A stretch of 64,000 bases of DNA from Serinicoccus chungangensis (GTDB taxonomy: Bacteria; Actinomycetota; Actinomycetes; Actinomycetales; Dermatophilaceae), in contig NZ_LQBL01000022.1 of assembly GCF_001483745.1 (NCBI RefSeq), positions 240,812-304,811 on the forward strand, in the 5' to 3' direction. Below, piece by piece: positions 29,286 to 37,788 of the stretch. The notes beneath the pieces are model-generated. The model ran no database searches. It worked only from the letters and a program-made list of their open reading frames with translations, and had not been told where the DNA came from. Position numbers and translations under genes: made by a program. How positions within the stretch are numbered: the stretch's first letter is position 1; every line of letters begins with the position of its first letter.

Positions 29286-29987
29286 TCACTCGATGATGCC
29301 GGAGAAGATGGCGAAGGGCGGGATGAGGAAGCCGACGACGATGATGGTCGACAGGGCGATGGAGACGAACCGGATCTGCTCGGCCCGCTGCAGCGAGGTG
29401 TTGAGGCCGAGCGTCATGGCCGCCCCCCAGATGCCGTGCAGCAGGTGCATCCCCAGGAAGATCATCGCGACGGTGTAGATGAGCACCGCCCACCAGACGC
29501 CGAAGCTGCTGATCACGCGCTCGGCGGGGCTCGGGTACTCCCCGGCGACGGTGATCGTCTGCGTGGTGAAGTGCAGGATGTGGAAGACGACGAAGGCCAG
29601 CAGGGCCAGGCCACCCCACCGCATGGCCTTGGCGTAGAACCGCCCGTAGGACGTCTTCTTCTTCCCGGCGTACCGGGTCCGGCGCGCCTGCCCGGCGCGG
29701 CGCCACAGCGACATGGACGCCCACACGTGCGCGGCGACCGAGACAAGGAGCAGGATCCGGGCCACCCAGAGGAAGGACCGCTCCGGCAGCATCGGCTCGC
29801 CGAAGGTGCGCAGGTGGTGGGCGTACTCGTCGAACGCCTCGGGGCTGATGAGGATCTGCAGGTTGCCGTACATGTGCACGAGCACGAACAGCACGAAGAA
29901 CAACCCGCTGGCCGCCACGACGGTCTTCAGCAGGATGGTCGGCGGCCCCTTGCGGGCCGCAGGCGCGGGAGCGGTTGAGGTGGCCAC
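29286..29987 (-). CDS. sdhC: Succinate dehydrogenase cytochrome b subunit (single membrane subunit)
   Basis: 233 aa with five TM helices (about 20-41, 72-92, 125-147, 165-188 and 205-227). Candidate haem-ligand histidines lie in [29 protein letters not shown] and [10 protein letters not shown], which fits a di-haem type-B subunit. No separate SdhD follows. GTG 29987 comes 7 nt after the minus-strand hexamer TAGAAT, so the sdhCAB mRNA is probably leaderless. Confidence 0.95.
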   Translation of the reverse strand: MATSTAPAPAARKGPPTILLKTVVAASGLFFVLFVLVHMYGNLQILISPEAFDEYAHHLRTFGEPMLPERSFLWVARILLLVSVAAHVWASMSLWRRAGQARRTRYAGKKKTSYGRFYAKAMRWGGLALLAFVVFHILHFTTQTITVAGEYPSPAERVISSFGVWWAVLIYTVAMIFLGMHLLHGIWGAAMTLGLNTSLQRAEQIRFVSIALSTIIVVGFLIPPFAIFSGIIE

Positions 29988-29994
29988 GAGCCTG

Positions 29995-30000
29995 ATTCTA
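29995..30000 (-). promoter_or_regulatory. Leaderless -10 of the sdhCAB operon (TAGAAT)
   Basis: TAGAAT ends 7 nt before the sdhC GTG. It faces the pmt promoter across about 70 bp. Confidence 0.65.
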
Positions 30001-30070
30001 GCCCCCGACCTGCGTCGTCTCCCGTTGGCCCCGCCCCGGCCGCTCCCCGGTCGGGGGCGGGGTGAGCACC

Positions 30071-30076
30071 TACGAT
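30071..30076 (+). promoter_or_regulatory. Leaderless -10 of the mannosyltransferase gene (TACGAT)
   Basis: TACGAT ends 7 nt before ATG 30084. An earlier ATG at 30075 overlaps the hexamer itself and is therefore an unlikely start. Confidence 0.65.
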
Positions 30077-30083
30077 GACGGGT

Positions 30084-31694
30084 ATGGAGTCACTGCGGGC
30101 GCGCCTGCTCGGCCCGGCGCCCGCGGAGCTCGCCGGGCAGCGGCGCGTCGCCGCGCTCGGCGTCCTGGTGGTGACGCTCGTCGGGGGTGCGCTGCGGTTC
30201 TGGCGGCTCGGTCACCCCGACCGGCTGGTCTTCGACGAGACCTACTACGTCAAGCAGGCCTGGTCGCTCGTGCGCTTCGGGCACGAGCGCGAGATCAAGG
30301 CCGGCCTGGAGGAGCCGGACGAGCTCTGGAACGCCGGTGACCCCGACGTCTTCGGCAACCAGCCTGACCTCGTCGTGCACCCGCCGGTGGGCAAGTGGAT
30401 GATCGCCCTCGGCGAGCTCGTCACCGGCCCCGGGTCCGCGACCGGCTGGCGGCTGTCCGCGGCGACCGTCGGCACGCTGTCCATCGCGCTCCTCGGCCTG
30501 TGCGCCTGGCTCATCTGGAAGAACGCGGTGCTGTCGATCAGCGCGTCCACGCTGCTGGCGGTCGACGGGCACCACTTCGCCTCCTCCCGCATCGGCCTGC
30601 TGGACCTCTTCCTCATGTGGTGGGTCCTGCTCGCCTTCCTCTTCCTGCTCCTGGACCGCGAGCAGGGCCGGCGCCGGCTGGCGGCCCGGTGGGGGCCGTG
30701 GTGGCAGGCGCGGCACGGCCCCGACGTGCCGGTCCCCCGCTCGGCGTGGGCCCGCGCCGCACGGTGGTGGGGCCCCTCGCTGGGGGTCCGGTGGTGGCGG
30801 CTGGCCGCCGGGATCAGCCTCGGCCTGGCCATCGGCACCAAGTGGTCGGGGTTGTACTTCCTCGCCGTCTTCGGGCTGATGACCGTGGCCTGGGACCTCG
30901 GCGCCCGCCGTGCCGTCGGCGCGCGCGACTGGCTCGCCGGCACCGTCGTGCGCGACGGCATACCGGCGTTCCTGCTCATGGTGCCCACGGCGCTGCTGAC
31001 GTATGTCGCCAGCTGGGCCGGGTGGTTCGCCACCCGCGGTGGGTGGAAGCGGCAGTGGGCGGCCGACCACCCCGCGCCCGACGGCTCCTTCGCGGCGCTG
31101 GTGCCCGACCCGCTGCGCTCGCTGTGGGCCTACCACGTCGAGCAGTGGAACTTCCACATCGACCTCGCCAACGAGCACGCCTGGAGCTCCAACCCGTGGA
31201 GCTGGACGGTGCAGTGGCGCCCGACCCTCTTCTACGCCGAGTGGCCGGAGCGGGGCGAGCAGGGCTGCGAGGCCGCCGAGTGCGTGGAGTACATCGCCTC
31301 CCTGGGCAACATCGTGCTGTGGTGGGGGGCGACGATCGGGCTGCTGGTCGTCCTCTTCCTGTGGCTGCTGGGCCGGGACTGGCGGGCCGGGGCGGCGCTC
31401 GCCGGCATCGCGGCCGGCTGGTTGCCGTGGTTCCTCTACCAGACGCGGACGATCTACAGCTTCTACGCCGTCGCCTTCGTCCCGTGGCTGGTGCTGGTCG
31501 TCGTCACCTGTCTGGCGCTGGTGCTGGGACCGGCGGACGCCCCGGCGCAGCGGCGGCGGTGGGGTGCCGTCGCGGTCGTCGGCTACCTCACCCTGGCCGC
31601 CGCCTTCTTCGCGTGGTACTGGCCGGTCTACACCGCCATCACCATCCCGCGCGAGGCGTGGAACCTGCGGATGTGGTTCGACTTCTGGACCTGA
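30084..31694 (+). CDS. pmt: Polyprenyl-phosphate-mannose:protein O-mannosyltransferase (GT39)
   Basis: 536 aa, about ten TM helices. The first extracellular loop holds the GT39 acidic pair in LVFDETYYVKQAW near residue 50, followed by VVHPPVGKWMIALGE and ASSRIGLLDLFLMWW. It transfers mannose from polyprenyl-phosphate-mannose to exported proteins during Sec translocation. In Actinobacteria pmt is normally divergent from rsmI; here the divergent neighbour is sdhC. ATG 30084 is chosen from the -10 position. Confidence 0.94.
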   Translation: MESLRARLLGPAPAELAGQRRVAALGVLVVTLVGGALRFWRLGHPDRLVFDETYYVKQAWSLVRFGHEREIKAGLEEPDELWNAGDPDVFGNQPDLVVHPPVGKWMIALGELVTGPGSATGWRLSAATVGTLSIALLGLCAWLIWKNAVLSISASTLLAVDGHHFASSRIGLLDLFLMWWVLLAFLFLLLDREQGRRRLAARWGPWWQARHGPDVPVPRSAWARAARWWGPSLGVRWWRLAAGISLGLAIGTKWSGLYFLAVFGLMTVAWDLGARRAVGARDWLAGTVVRDGIPAFLLMVPTALLTYVASWAGWFATRGGWKRQWAADHPAPDGSFAALVPDPLRSLWAYHVEQWNFHIDLANEHAWSSNPWSWTVQWRPTLFYAEWPERGEQGCEAAECVEYIASLGNIVLWWGATIGLLVVLFLWLLGRDWRAGAALAGIAAGWLPWFLYQTRTIYSFYAVAFVPWLVLVVVTCLALVLGPADAPAQRRRWGAVAVVGYLTLAAAFFAWYWPVYTAITIPREAWNLRMWFDFWT

Positions 31695-31748
31695 GCCGCG
31701 GCGCTCCCGGTGGCACGGCGTCCGGCCGCTGCGAGGTATGCCCTCGGC

Positions 31749-32099
31749 TCAGGCCTCCAGGCCCATGGCCTCGGCGATCTTGAGGTGCGGCGCACCCTCC
31801 TCGGCACGTCCGGCCCGCTGCAGGGTCCGGGCCAGGACGAGGTGGGCGTAGGCGTCGCTCGGCCACCGCTCGACCATGGCCCGCAGCTCGGTCTCGGCCC
31901 GCCCCAGCCGGGCGGAGTGGTAGTAGCTGCGGGCGAGCAGCAGCCGCACCTGGGCGTTGCCCGGGTCGGCCTGCGCGAGCGGCTCGAGCAGGCCCGCGGC
32001 GCGGACGTAGTCCTTGGTCTCGAAGGCGAAGGTGGCCCGGTCGTAGCGGGCGTGGTCGTCCACCGTCGCGTCGTCGGGAAGGTCCACGAAGTCACCCAT
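31749..32099 (-). CDS. Small tetratricopeptide-repeat protein
   Basis: 116 aa. About three TPR-like units: YDRATFAFETKDYVRAAGLL, AQVRLLLARSYYHSARLGRA and AYAHLVLARTLQRAGRAEE. It ends in IAEAMGLEA. It is probably a protein-protein adaptor. GTG 32108 overlapping the upstream stop (TAGTG) is an alternative start; ATG 32099 is used here. It is the last gene of the argF/PH-domain chain. Confidence 0.8.
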   Translation of the reverse strand: MGDFVDLPDDATVDDHARYDRATFAFETKDYVRAAGLLEPLAQADPGNAQVRLLLARSYYHSARLGRAETELRAMVERWPSDAYAHLVLARTLQRAGRAEEGAPHLKIAEAMGLEA

Positions 32100-32107
32100 G
32101 CCCTGCA

Positions 32108-33712
32108 CTACGTCCGCCAGCCCTCCAGCATTCCCGGCGTCGCGGCGTCGGCGAGGTCGAGCGCCATCCCCAGGGGGATGTTGGGTGCCACGACGCGCTC
32201 GGACCCGGCGGCGGTGGTCGCGGTGAGGTCGGCCAGCCCGAGCCGCCGCTGGAACAGTCCCTGGTGGACGACCCAGCCGATGACGCCACCGCGCTCCAGG
32301 ACCTCCCTCGTGCGGATGACCGCGCCTGTCTGCACGACGAGGTGCCGGTCGGTGAGCGCGTGCCCGAGGTTGCGCCAGGCGTTCTCGGCGATGACGGCGT
32401 TGAGCAGACCGAATCCGACGAGCACGGCGAGCGGCACCCACCAGGGCCAGCTCGCGAACCAGCCGACGTCCAGCCACCAGGTCGGCACGGCCGCCAGGGC
32501 GGCGAGGAACAGCGTCCCCCACTGCCCGCTCACGTGGATGCGGCGGCGGGCCCGCGGACCGTGCCCGGTGAGGGTCATCGTCAGCGGCCCGTCCTCCTCC
32601 AGCAGCGCGTGCCCGACCTCCTGGACCACCCGGCGCGGGGCCGGTGGCAGGAGCCGGGTGGTGCCGTCGCTGCCGACCCCGGTGGCCAGCGCGGTCAGCT
32701 CGGCGCCGCGCACGAAGCGCAGGAGGAACTGCTCGGTCATCCGGACCCCCCGGATCTTGGCCTCCTCGATGGTCTGGCTGCGGGTCGTGAGCAGGCCCCG
32801 GGTGGTGCGGATCTTGCCCCCGGCCTCGCGCACGAGGCTCAGGTTCCACCAGCTCAGCACGTAGGAGGCCGTGGACACGACCACCCACCCGAGGACCACC
32901 ACGACGGTCGCGCCGGCGAGGAGGACGACCAGGGCCTGGGCCGCGACCCAGCCCCACGCGTCCTGCGCGACCTCGGTCTCGTCGATCGGCAGGTCGTCCC
33001 CGAACTGGCCGAGCACACCGACGGCCCCGGCGACCACGACGAGGCTGGACAGGCTGAACGGCGCGTACCGCAGCCACCCCCAGTCGATCCGGGCCAGCTC
33101 GGTGTCGGACCCGCGTCCCGCCGAGGGCGTGGGGCTCACCTCCCCGTCCTCCACGACCTCGCCGGCGCCGTCGGCCGGCTCGGCGTCGACGGCGGACGAG
33201 CGCTGCAGCAGGTAGACCCGCAGCGAGGAGGCCTGGTCGCGGGTGAGCCCGTCGAGCTCGATCTGGGAGTCGTCGACCCCGGTCCCGACCTTGGCCTTGG
33301 TCAGCCCGAGCACGCGGTGGATCGGGGTGGACTCCAGGTCGACGCTGCGGATGCGGTCCAGCGGGGCGGTCACCACCTTGCGGCTCAGCACCCCGGTGCG
33401 CAGCTGCAGCTGCTCCTCGGTGAACCGGTAGCGGGTGAAGAACCAGGCGAGCACACCGAACAGCACGGCCAGGACGGCGAAGACCGGGGCGGCCCAGAAC
33501 CAGAAGCTGTTCCCGTCGCTCTGGCGCGCGCCGAAGAAGACCAGGACGAGCGGCACGATCATCGAGCGGATGGCTCGCACCGGGTGGACGAGCAGCATGC
33601 GCGGGCTCAGGCGCTGCCAGTCCTGCGCCCCGCCCACCCCCGGCGGTGGTGGCGGGGTGGCCGGGTCGGCCGGGGCGAGGGGCTCGCCCGTGGGGGGCGG
33701 CAGCGCGGTCAC
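32108..33712 (-). CDS. Large bacterial PH-domain (YdbT-like) membrane protein
   Basis: 534 aa. It contains three bPH2-type modules: YRFTEEQLQLRTGVLSRKVV then LDRIRSVDLESTPIHRVLGL; KIRTTRGLLTTRSQTIEEAK; and ALTDRHLVVQTGAVIRTREV. Each follows one or two TM segments (LVLVFFGARQ, FAVLAVLFGVLAWFFTRY, LVVVAGAVGVLGQF, LVVLLAGATVVVVLGWVVV, WVPLAVLVGFGLL). GTG 33712 overlaps the smaller PH-domain gene (GTGA). Such YdbS/YdbT pairs are widespread; their role in the envelope is not established. Confidence 0.88.
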   Translation of the reverse strand: MTALPPPTGEPLAPADPATPPPPPGVGGAQDWQRLSPRMLLVHPVRAIRSMIVPLVLVFFGARQSDGNSFWFWAAPVFAVLAVLFGVLAWFFTRYRFTEEQLQLRTGVLSRKVVTAPLDRIRSVDLESTPIHRVLGLTKAKVGTGVDDSQIELDGLTRDQASSLRVYLLQRSSAVDAEPADGAGEVVEDGEVSPTPSAGRGSDTELARIDWGWLRYAPFSLSSLVVVAGAVGVLGQFGDDLPIDETEVAQDAWGWVAAQALVVLLAGATVVVVLGWVVVSTASYVLSWWNLSLVREAGGKIRTTRGLLTTRSQTIEEAKIRGVRMTEQFLLRFVRGAELTALATGVGSDGTTRLLPPAPRRVVQEVGHALLEEDGPLTMTLTGHGPRARRRIHVSGQWGTLFLAALAAVPTWWLDVGWFASWPWWVPLAVLVGFGLLNAVIAENAWRNLGHALTDRHLVVQTGAVIRTREVLERGGVIGWVVHQGLFQRRLGLADLTATTAAGSERVVAPNIPLGMALDLADAATPGMLEGWRT

Positions 33713-34230
33713 GTCGCGTCGCCGCGCGTCTGCCCGGTCACCCGCGCGAGCTCGGCGGTGACCCGGTCGGCGACGTCGGTGTCCAGGCAGGTGAGCCGGA
33801 TCGGCCCGGCCGCCGAGGCGGTGGTGACGGTGACGTTGGCCAGCCGGAAGATCCGCATGAGCGGACCCCGCTCGGTGTCCACGGTCTGCACCCGCGACAG
33901 CGGCGCGATGCGCTGGTCGCGGGAGAGCCAGCCGGTCTGGGCGAAGACCCGTTCCCCGGTGACCTCCCACCGGGTGCGGCGGTAGCGGATGAGCGGCTCC
34001 AGCGCCTGCTCCACGACCGTGTAGACGAGGATGGCCACGAAGACCGGCCCGAGCCACCGCTGCACCCCGTCGGGCACGAACCAGTAGACCGCGAACAGGA
34101 TGGCCCAGACGACGACGGCGCCGAGGAAGCCCTGGAGCGCCCAGTAGCGCACCGCTCGCGGGCTCACCTGGTGCGCGGGCTCGTGCAGCGGCGCGGCGTC
34201 GGGCACGGAGGAGGGCTGCGTGACGGTCAT
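33709..34230 (-). CDS. Small bacterial PH-domain (YdbS-like) membrane protein
   Basis: 173 aa. Two TM helices ([19 protein letters not shown] and [15 protein letters not shown]) precede one bPH2 domain: [20 protein letters not shown], then [20 protein letters not shown]. It overlaps argF by 4 nt (ATGA) upstream and the YdbT-like gene by 4 nt downstream, so all three are probably co-translated. An ornithine carbamoyltransferase in this chain is unusual. Confidence 0.88.
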   Translation of the reverse strand: MTVTQPSSVPDAAPLHEPAHQVSPRAVRYWALQGFLGAVVVWAILFAVYWFVPDGVQRWLGPVFVAILVYTVVEQALEPLIRYRRTRWEVTGERVFAQTGWLSRDQRIAPLSRVQTVDTERGPLMRIFRLANVTVTTASAAGPIRLTCLDTDVADRVTAELARVTGQTRGDAT

Positions 34231-35231
34231 GCGAGCGTCGCCACCAGGAGGGCCTTGATGGTGTGCAGGCGGTTCTCCGCCTGGTCGAAGACGATGCTGG
34301 CGTCGGACTCGAAGACCTCGTCGGTGACCTCCAGCCCGTCCGCCAGCTCTGGATGGATGCTCATCAGCTGCTCCCCCACCTCGGTGTCCGTGTCGTGGAA
34401 CGCCGGCAGGCAGTGCATGAAGACCGCCCCCGGGTTCCCGGTCGCCTCCATCATCGCGCGGTCCACCCGGTAGGGCAGCAGCAGGTCGATCCGCTCCTGC
34501 CAGGCGCTGGCCGGCTCCCCCATCGAGACCCAGACGTCGGTATGCACGGCGTCCACCCCGGCGACCGCCTCGCGGGGGTCCTCGGTCACCGTCAGCCGGG
34601 CCCCGGTGCCCCCGGCGACCTGCTCGCACAGGGCGACCACGTCGGGCGCGGGCTGCAGGCCCGCGGGGGCACCGATGCGTACGTCGCACCCGAGCTTGGC
34701 CCCGAGGAGCAGCAGCGAGTGGCCGGTGTTGTTGCGGGCGTCGCCGAGGTAGGCGAAGGACGTGTCGGACCAGGGCTTGTCCACGTGCTCGCGCATGGTG
34801 AGGGCGTCGGCGAGCATCTGCGTGGGGTGCCACTCGTCGGTGAGTCCGTTGTAGACCGGCACCCCGGCATACCGGTGCAGCTGCTCGACGGTCGCCTGGG
34901 CGGCGCCGCGGTACTGGATCGCGTCGTACATCCGGCCCAGCACGCGCGCCGTGTCCTTGATCGACTCCTTGTGCCCGATCTGGCTGCTCCGGGGGTCGAG
35001 GAAGGTCGTGGCCGCTCCCTGGTCGGCGGCGGCGACCTCGAAGGCGCTGCGGGTCCGGGTGGAGGTCTTCTCGAAGACGAGGGCGATGGACCGGCCGACC
35101 AGGCGTCGCTGCTCGGTGCGGGCCCGCTTGGCCGCCTTGAGCTCGGCGGCGAGGTCCAGCAGCGCGAGGATCTCCTCGGGGGTCTCCTCGACCAGGGACA
35201 GCAGGCTGCGTCCCCGCAGGTCGACGGCCAT
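34227..35231 (-). CDS. Ornithine carbamoyltransferase (ArcB/E. coli-type)
   Basis: 334 aa. Carbamoyl-phosphate loop [15 protein letters not shown], ornithine-side motif [10 protein letters not shown] with the catalytic Cys, plus [19 protein letters not shown] and [13 protein letters not shown]. The length and these strings match the 330-335-aa ArcB or E. coli ArgF/ArgI group rather than the shorter anabolic ArgF of most Actinobacteria (about 310 aa). No other arg or arc gene is present, so arginine synthesis versus catabolism is undecided. SD AAGGAG precedes ATG 35231. A minus-strand TACGCT (35290-35295) may be its -10. Confidence 0.93.
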   Translation of the reverse strand: MAVDLRGRSLLSLVEETPEEILALLDLAAELKAAKRARTEQRRLVGRSIALVFEKTSTRTRSAFEVAAADQGAATTFLDPRSSQIGHKESIKDTARVLGRMYDAIQYRGAAQATVEQLHRYAGVPVYNGLTDEWHPTQMLADALTMREHVDKPWSDTSFAYLGDARNNTGHSLLLLGAKLGCDVRIGAPAGLQPAPDVVALCEQVAGGTGARLTVTEDPREAVAGVDAVHTDVWVSMGEPASAWQERIDLLLPYRVDRAMMEATGNPGAVFMHCLPAFHDTDTEVGEQLMSIHPELADGLEVTDEVFESDASIVFDQAENRLHTIKALLVATLA

Positions 35232-35326
35232 GACGGCTCCTTCGTGGGTCGGGCACGCACCGCGCCGAGGGTGCGCTCGTGCGGGGTCAGCGTAGTCCGG
35301 GCGCGGGGCCGCGTGGCCCCGGGGGA

Positions 35327-35364
35327 CGACAGACGGCCCCGCCGGTGGGCGGGGCCGTCTGTCG
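35327..35364 (-). terminator. Intrinsic terminator of tRNA-Ala (17-bp perfect stem)
   Basis: Left arm 35327-35343 and right arm 35348-35364 form a 17-bp perfect stem closed by a 4-nt loop. It starts 9 bp past the tRNA 3' end on the minus strand. There is no U-tract, which is common in high-GC Actinobacteria. It also insulates argF. Confidence 0.8.
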
Positions 35365-35372
35365 GACTCGGG

Positions 35373-35445
35373 TGGAGCTGAGGGGAATCGAACCCCTGAC
35401 CTTCTCATTGCGAACGAGACGCGCTACCAACTGCGCCACAGCCCC
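35373..35445 (-). tRNA. tRNA-Ala (anticodon CGC)
   Basis: 73 nt. The acceptor stem GGGGCTG pairs with CAGCTCC and carries the G3-U70 wobble that defines alanine tRNAs. The anticodon loop is TTCGCAA (CGC) on stem TCTCG/TGAGA, and the T arm is AGGGG-TTCGATT-CCCCT. CCA is not fully encoded. Confidence 0.96.
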
Positions 35446-35459
35446 GTGTGCGTGTCCAG

Positions 35460-35489
35460 ACTATACAGACCAGCCCGGCGCCGACCCAA
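35460..35489 (-). promoter_or_regulatory. Promoter of tRNA-Ala (TTGGGT - 18 bp - TATAGT)
   Basis: Minus-strand -35 TTGGGT (35484-35489) and -10 TATAGT (35460-35465) are separated by 18 bp. The -10 ends 14 nt before the mature tRNA 5' end. Confidence 0.65.
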
Positions 35490-35506
35490 ACCGCCGGCGG
35501 CGACGG

Positions 35507-36547
35507 TCAGCCCACGCGGTCGACGCGCGGGAGGTCCTCGAACTCCTCCTCCAGCGCCATCTCGGTGCCGTCCGCCGGGAGCTGGCCGGACCCGCTGCTG
35601 GGCTGGGGGGCACCGCGGTAGGCGCGGGCCTTGAGGGTGTAGGTCGGCGGCGGCACCGGGGTGGGGCTCCACGAGCCTGCGGCCGGCGCGGGCTCCTCGG
35701 CCACCTCGGCCCGGGTGGGTGCGGGGGCCAGTCCGGCCTCGACCTCGTCGATGTCGAAGAGGGCGGGCCGGGCCGGCTCGAGGTCCACCGCGCGGCGGGC
35801 CGGACGCGCGGCGGCCACCGCCCCGGCGGCGCGGGCCTGCGCCGCGAGCGGGGAGTCCGGCGCCTGGATCGTCGTGCTCACCGGCGCGCCGGGTCCCTCG
35901 GCGGCCGCCGGAGCCGGGGCCGGGGCCAGGGCCGAGGCGCCCGGGCGGGCGGCGCGGGCGGGAGGGCTGTCGGCACGGCGCCCGAGGCTGTCGTCGGCCG
36001 CGGCACGCCCGGTCGCGACCGCACCGCGGCCGCGGGTGGTCGCCCGGCGGCGCCTGCGGGCCGCCCGGGCCGAGCGGCGCACGAGCAGGAGGGTCACGCC
36101 CAGCACGCCCACACCGGCGAAGCTCCACCACCAGCCCAGCACGGGGCTGACGCCCAGCGAGACCAGGGCGACCATGACGACCGAGGCGGTGAGCAGGGCG
36201 ACGGCGCGCAGCCGGGCGGCCCGACGGGCCCGCCGCACGGCGGGGGTCGGACCGACGGCGGTCGCGCCCGCAGGCTGTCGGGTGGGGGCCGGGCTCCCGC
36301 CCCGCTTGACCGTGACCTCGGGGCGGGCCGGTCGCAGGGGCGAGACGGAGTAGGCGGCGGGGGCCTGGTCGGCGACGTCCGGGCGGGGCAGCGCGCGGCG
36401 GCGTTCCAGGACCCGCATGGCCTCGGAGAAGCGGTCGACCGACCGGGCGGTCGCGAGGTGCTCGCGGCGCCGCACCCAGTGCTGGACCAGGTAGACAGCC
36501 CACACCGCCAGGATGACGACGAAGATGAGACTGCTGACCGGGGGCAC
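35507..36547 (-). CDS. SepX/GLPR-like cell-division membrane protein
   Basis: 346 aa. An N-terminal TM helix (LIFVVILAVWAVYLVQHWV) is followed by a basic/charged segment with RREHLATARSVDRFSEAMRV, two further TM helices (VALLTASVVMVALVSLGV and FAGVGVLGVTLLLV), and about 190 residues of Ala/Pro-rich, probably disordered sequence ending FEDLPRVDRVG. The position next to rimJ and glp is that of SepX in Streptomyces and the Glp receptor GLPR in Corynebacterium, which tie a MoeA-like protein to FtsZ. I infer the same role from synteny and topology. GTG 36547 follows the hexamer TACCGT by 6 nt. Confidence 0.75.
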   Translation of the reverse strand: MPPVSSLIFVVILAVWAVYLVQHWVRRREHLATARSVDRFSEAMRVLERRRALPRPDVADQAPAAYSVSPLRPARPEVTVKRGGSPAPTRQPAGATAVGPTPAVRRARRAARLRAVALLTASVVMVALVSLGVSPVLGWWWSFAGVGVLGVTLLLVRRSARAARRRRRATTRGRGAVATGRAAADDSLGRRADSPPARAARPGASALAPAPAPAAAEGPGAPVSTTIQAPDSPLAAQARAAGAVAAARPARRAVDLEPARPALFDIDEVEAGLAPAPTRAEVAEEPAPAAGSWSPTPVPPPTYTLKARAYRGAPQPSSGSGQLPADGTEMALEEEFEDLPRVDRVG

Positions 36548-36553
36548 GGCACC

Positions 36554-36559
36554 ACGGTA
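36554..36559 (-). promoter_or_regulatory. Leaderless -10 of the SepX-like gene (TACCGT)
   Basis: TACCGT ends 6 nt before GTG 36547 and no SD is present. The membrane-protein gene therefore has its own promoter, apart from glp-moaC-rimJ. Confidence 0.5.
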
Positions 36560-36688
36560 GGCGTCCGGTCGGGGCGATCGGCTGAGGTCGGCGGAGTGTC
36601 GCCGGAGTTTCTCCTGTGACCGGTGGGAGCCGCCGTGTGCGTCCGTGGCCCACGAGGGGCCACGAGCGCGCACGGCCGGGCGCCGCGC

Positions 36689-37315
36689 TCAGCCGGCGCG
36701 GCCGTGCAGGCTCGCGACCAGGCCCCCCGGGGCGTACCCGCCGGGGCGCAGGTCCTCGGTGAGGACGGCGAAGGAGCGGTGGTCGGCCCATCCGCCGTCG
36801 ACGTGCATGAGCCCCCGCTGCCGCCCCTCCTCGGGGATGGCGAGGCGGGCCACGACGGCGAGGGACGCGGAGTTCTCGGGGCGGATGGCGACCTCGACCC
36901 GGTGCAGCCCGACCTCGAGGAGCGCGTGGTCGACGAGGGCGGCCAGCGCCCAGGTCGCCACCCCCCGGCCGGTGGCCCCCCGGTCCAGCCAGTAGCCCGC
37001 CCACCCCGAGCGCCGGGCACCCCAGAGCACGTCGAAGAGCTGCATCTGGCCCCGGATGCGGCCGTCCACGTCGATGACGAAGGGCAGGGTCAGCCCGTCG
37101 CGGGCCGCGCGGTCGTTGACCCGGCGCATCTGGTGGAAGGGCAGGCCCCCCGAGCGGTCCTGCGGCGCGGTCGACTCCCAGGGCCGCAGCCAGGCGGCGT
37201 TGCGCCGGCGCAGGTCCTCCCACTCCGCCCGGTCCGAGCGGACCAGCCCGCGCAGGGTGAGCTGCCGACCGTCGGGGAGCTCCTGGCGCACCCGCGCCGG
37301 CCACGCCCAGCTCAC
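36689..37315 (-). CDS. GNAT N-acetyltransferase (RimJ/RimL type)
   Basis: 208 aa. It has LRGLVRSDRAEWEDLRRRN at the N-terminus, then GYWLDRGATGRGVATWALAA as the acetyl-CoA loop (motif A) and HRVEVAIRPENSASLAVVAR (motif B), as in RimJ/RimL proteins. The real substrate is unknown; RimJ homologues in this operon position may not modify ribosomal protein S5. GTG 37315 overlaps moaC (GTGA). Confidence 0.9.
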   Translation of the reverse strand: MSWAWPARVRQELPDGRQLTLRGLVRSDRAEWEDLRRRNAAWLRPWESTAPQDRSGGLPFHQMRRVNDRAARDGLTLPFVIDVDGRIRGQMQLFDVLWGARRSGWAGYWLDRGATGRGVATWALAALVDHALLEVGLHRVEVAIRPENSASLAVVARLAIPEEGRQRGLMHVDGGWADHRSFAVLTEDLRPGGYAPGGLVASLHGRAG

Positions 37316-37788
37316 TCCTGGCGCACCCAGTCCCCGGAGCGCCCGCCGGACTTGGCGACCACGCGGACGCCGGTCACGACGGCCAGCCGGTCGACCGCCT
37401 TGACCATGTCGACGAGGGCGAGCGCGGCCACGCTGACGCAGGTCAGCGCCTCCATCTCGATGCCGGTCCGGTCCGCGGTGCGCACGGTCGCGATGATCTC
37501 GACGCCGCCGTCGTCGACCTCGAGGTCCACCGTGACGCCGTGGATGGCCACCGGGTGGCACAGCGGCACCAGGTCGGGCGTGCGCTTGGCGGCCTGGATG
37601 CCCGCGATGCGCGCGACGCCGAGGGCGTCGCCCTTGGGCACCGTCCCGCCGCGGAGCGCCGCGACGGCCTCCTCCGAGAGGTCGACGCGTCCGCGCGCGG
37701 TCGCCGTGCGTGCGGTGACCTCCTTGGCGCTGACGTCGACCATGTGGGCCGTCCCGTCCGCCCGCAGGTGCGTGAGCGGGTCACTCAT
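37312..37788 (-). CDS. moaC: Cyclic pyranopterin monophosphate synthase MoaC
   Basis: 158 aa. MoaC makes cPMP from the MoaA product in molybdenum-cofactor synthesis. Signatures: MVDVSAKEVTARTATARG, LVPLCHPVAIHGV and GIEMEALTCVSVAALALVDM. It overlaps glp by 8 nt (ATGAGTGA). MoaA is not in the window. Confidence 0.96.
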   Translation of the reverse strand: MSDPLTHLRADGTAHMVDVSAKEVTARTATARGRVDLSEEAVAALRGGTVPKGDALGVARIAGIQAAKRTPDLVPLCHPVAIHGVTVDLEVDDGGVEIIATVRTADRTGIEMEALTCVSVAALALVDMVKAVDRLAVVTGVRVVAKSGGRSGDWVRQE

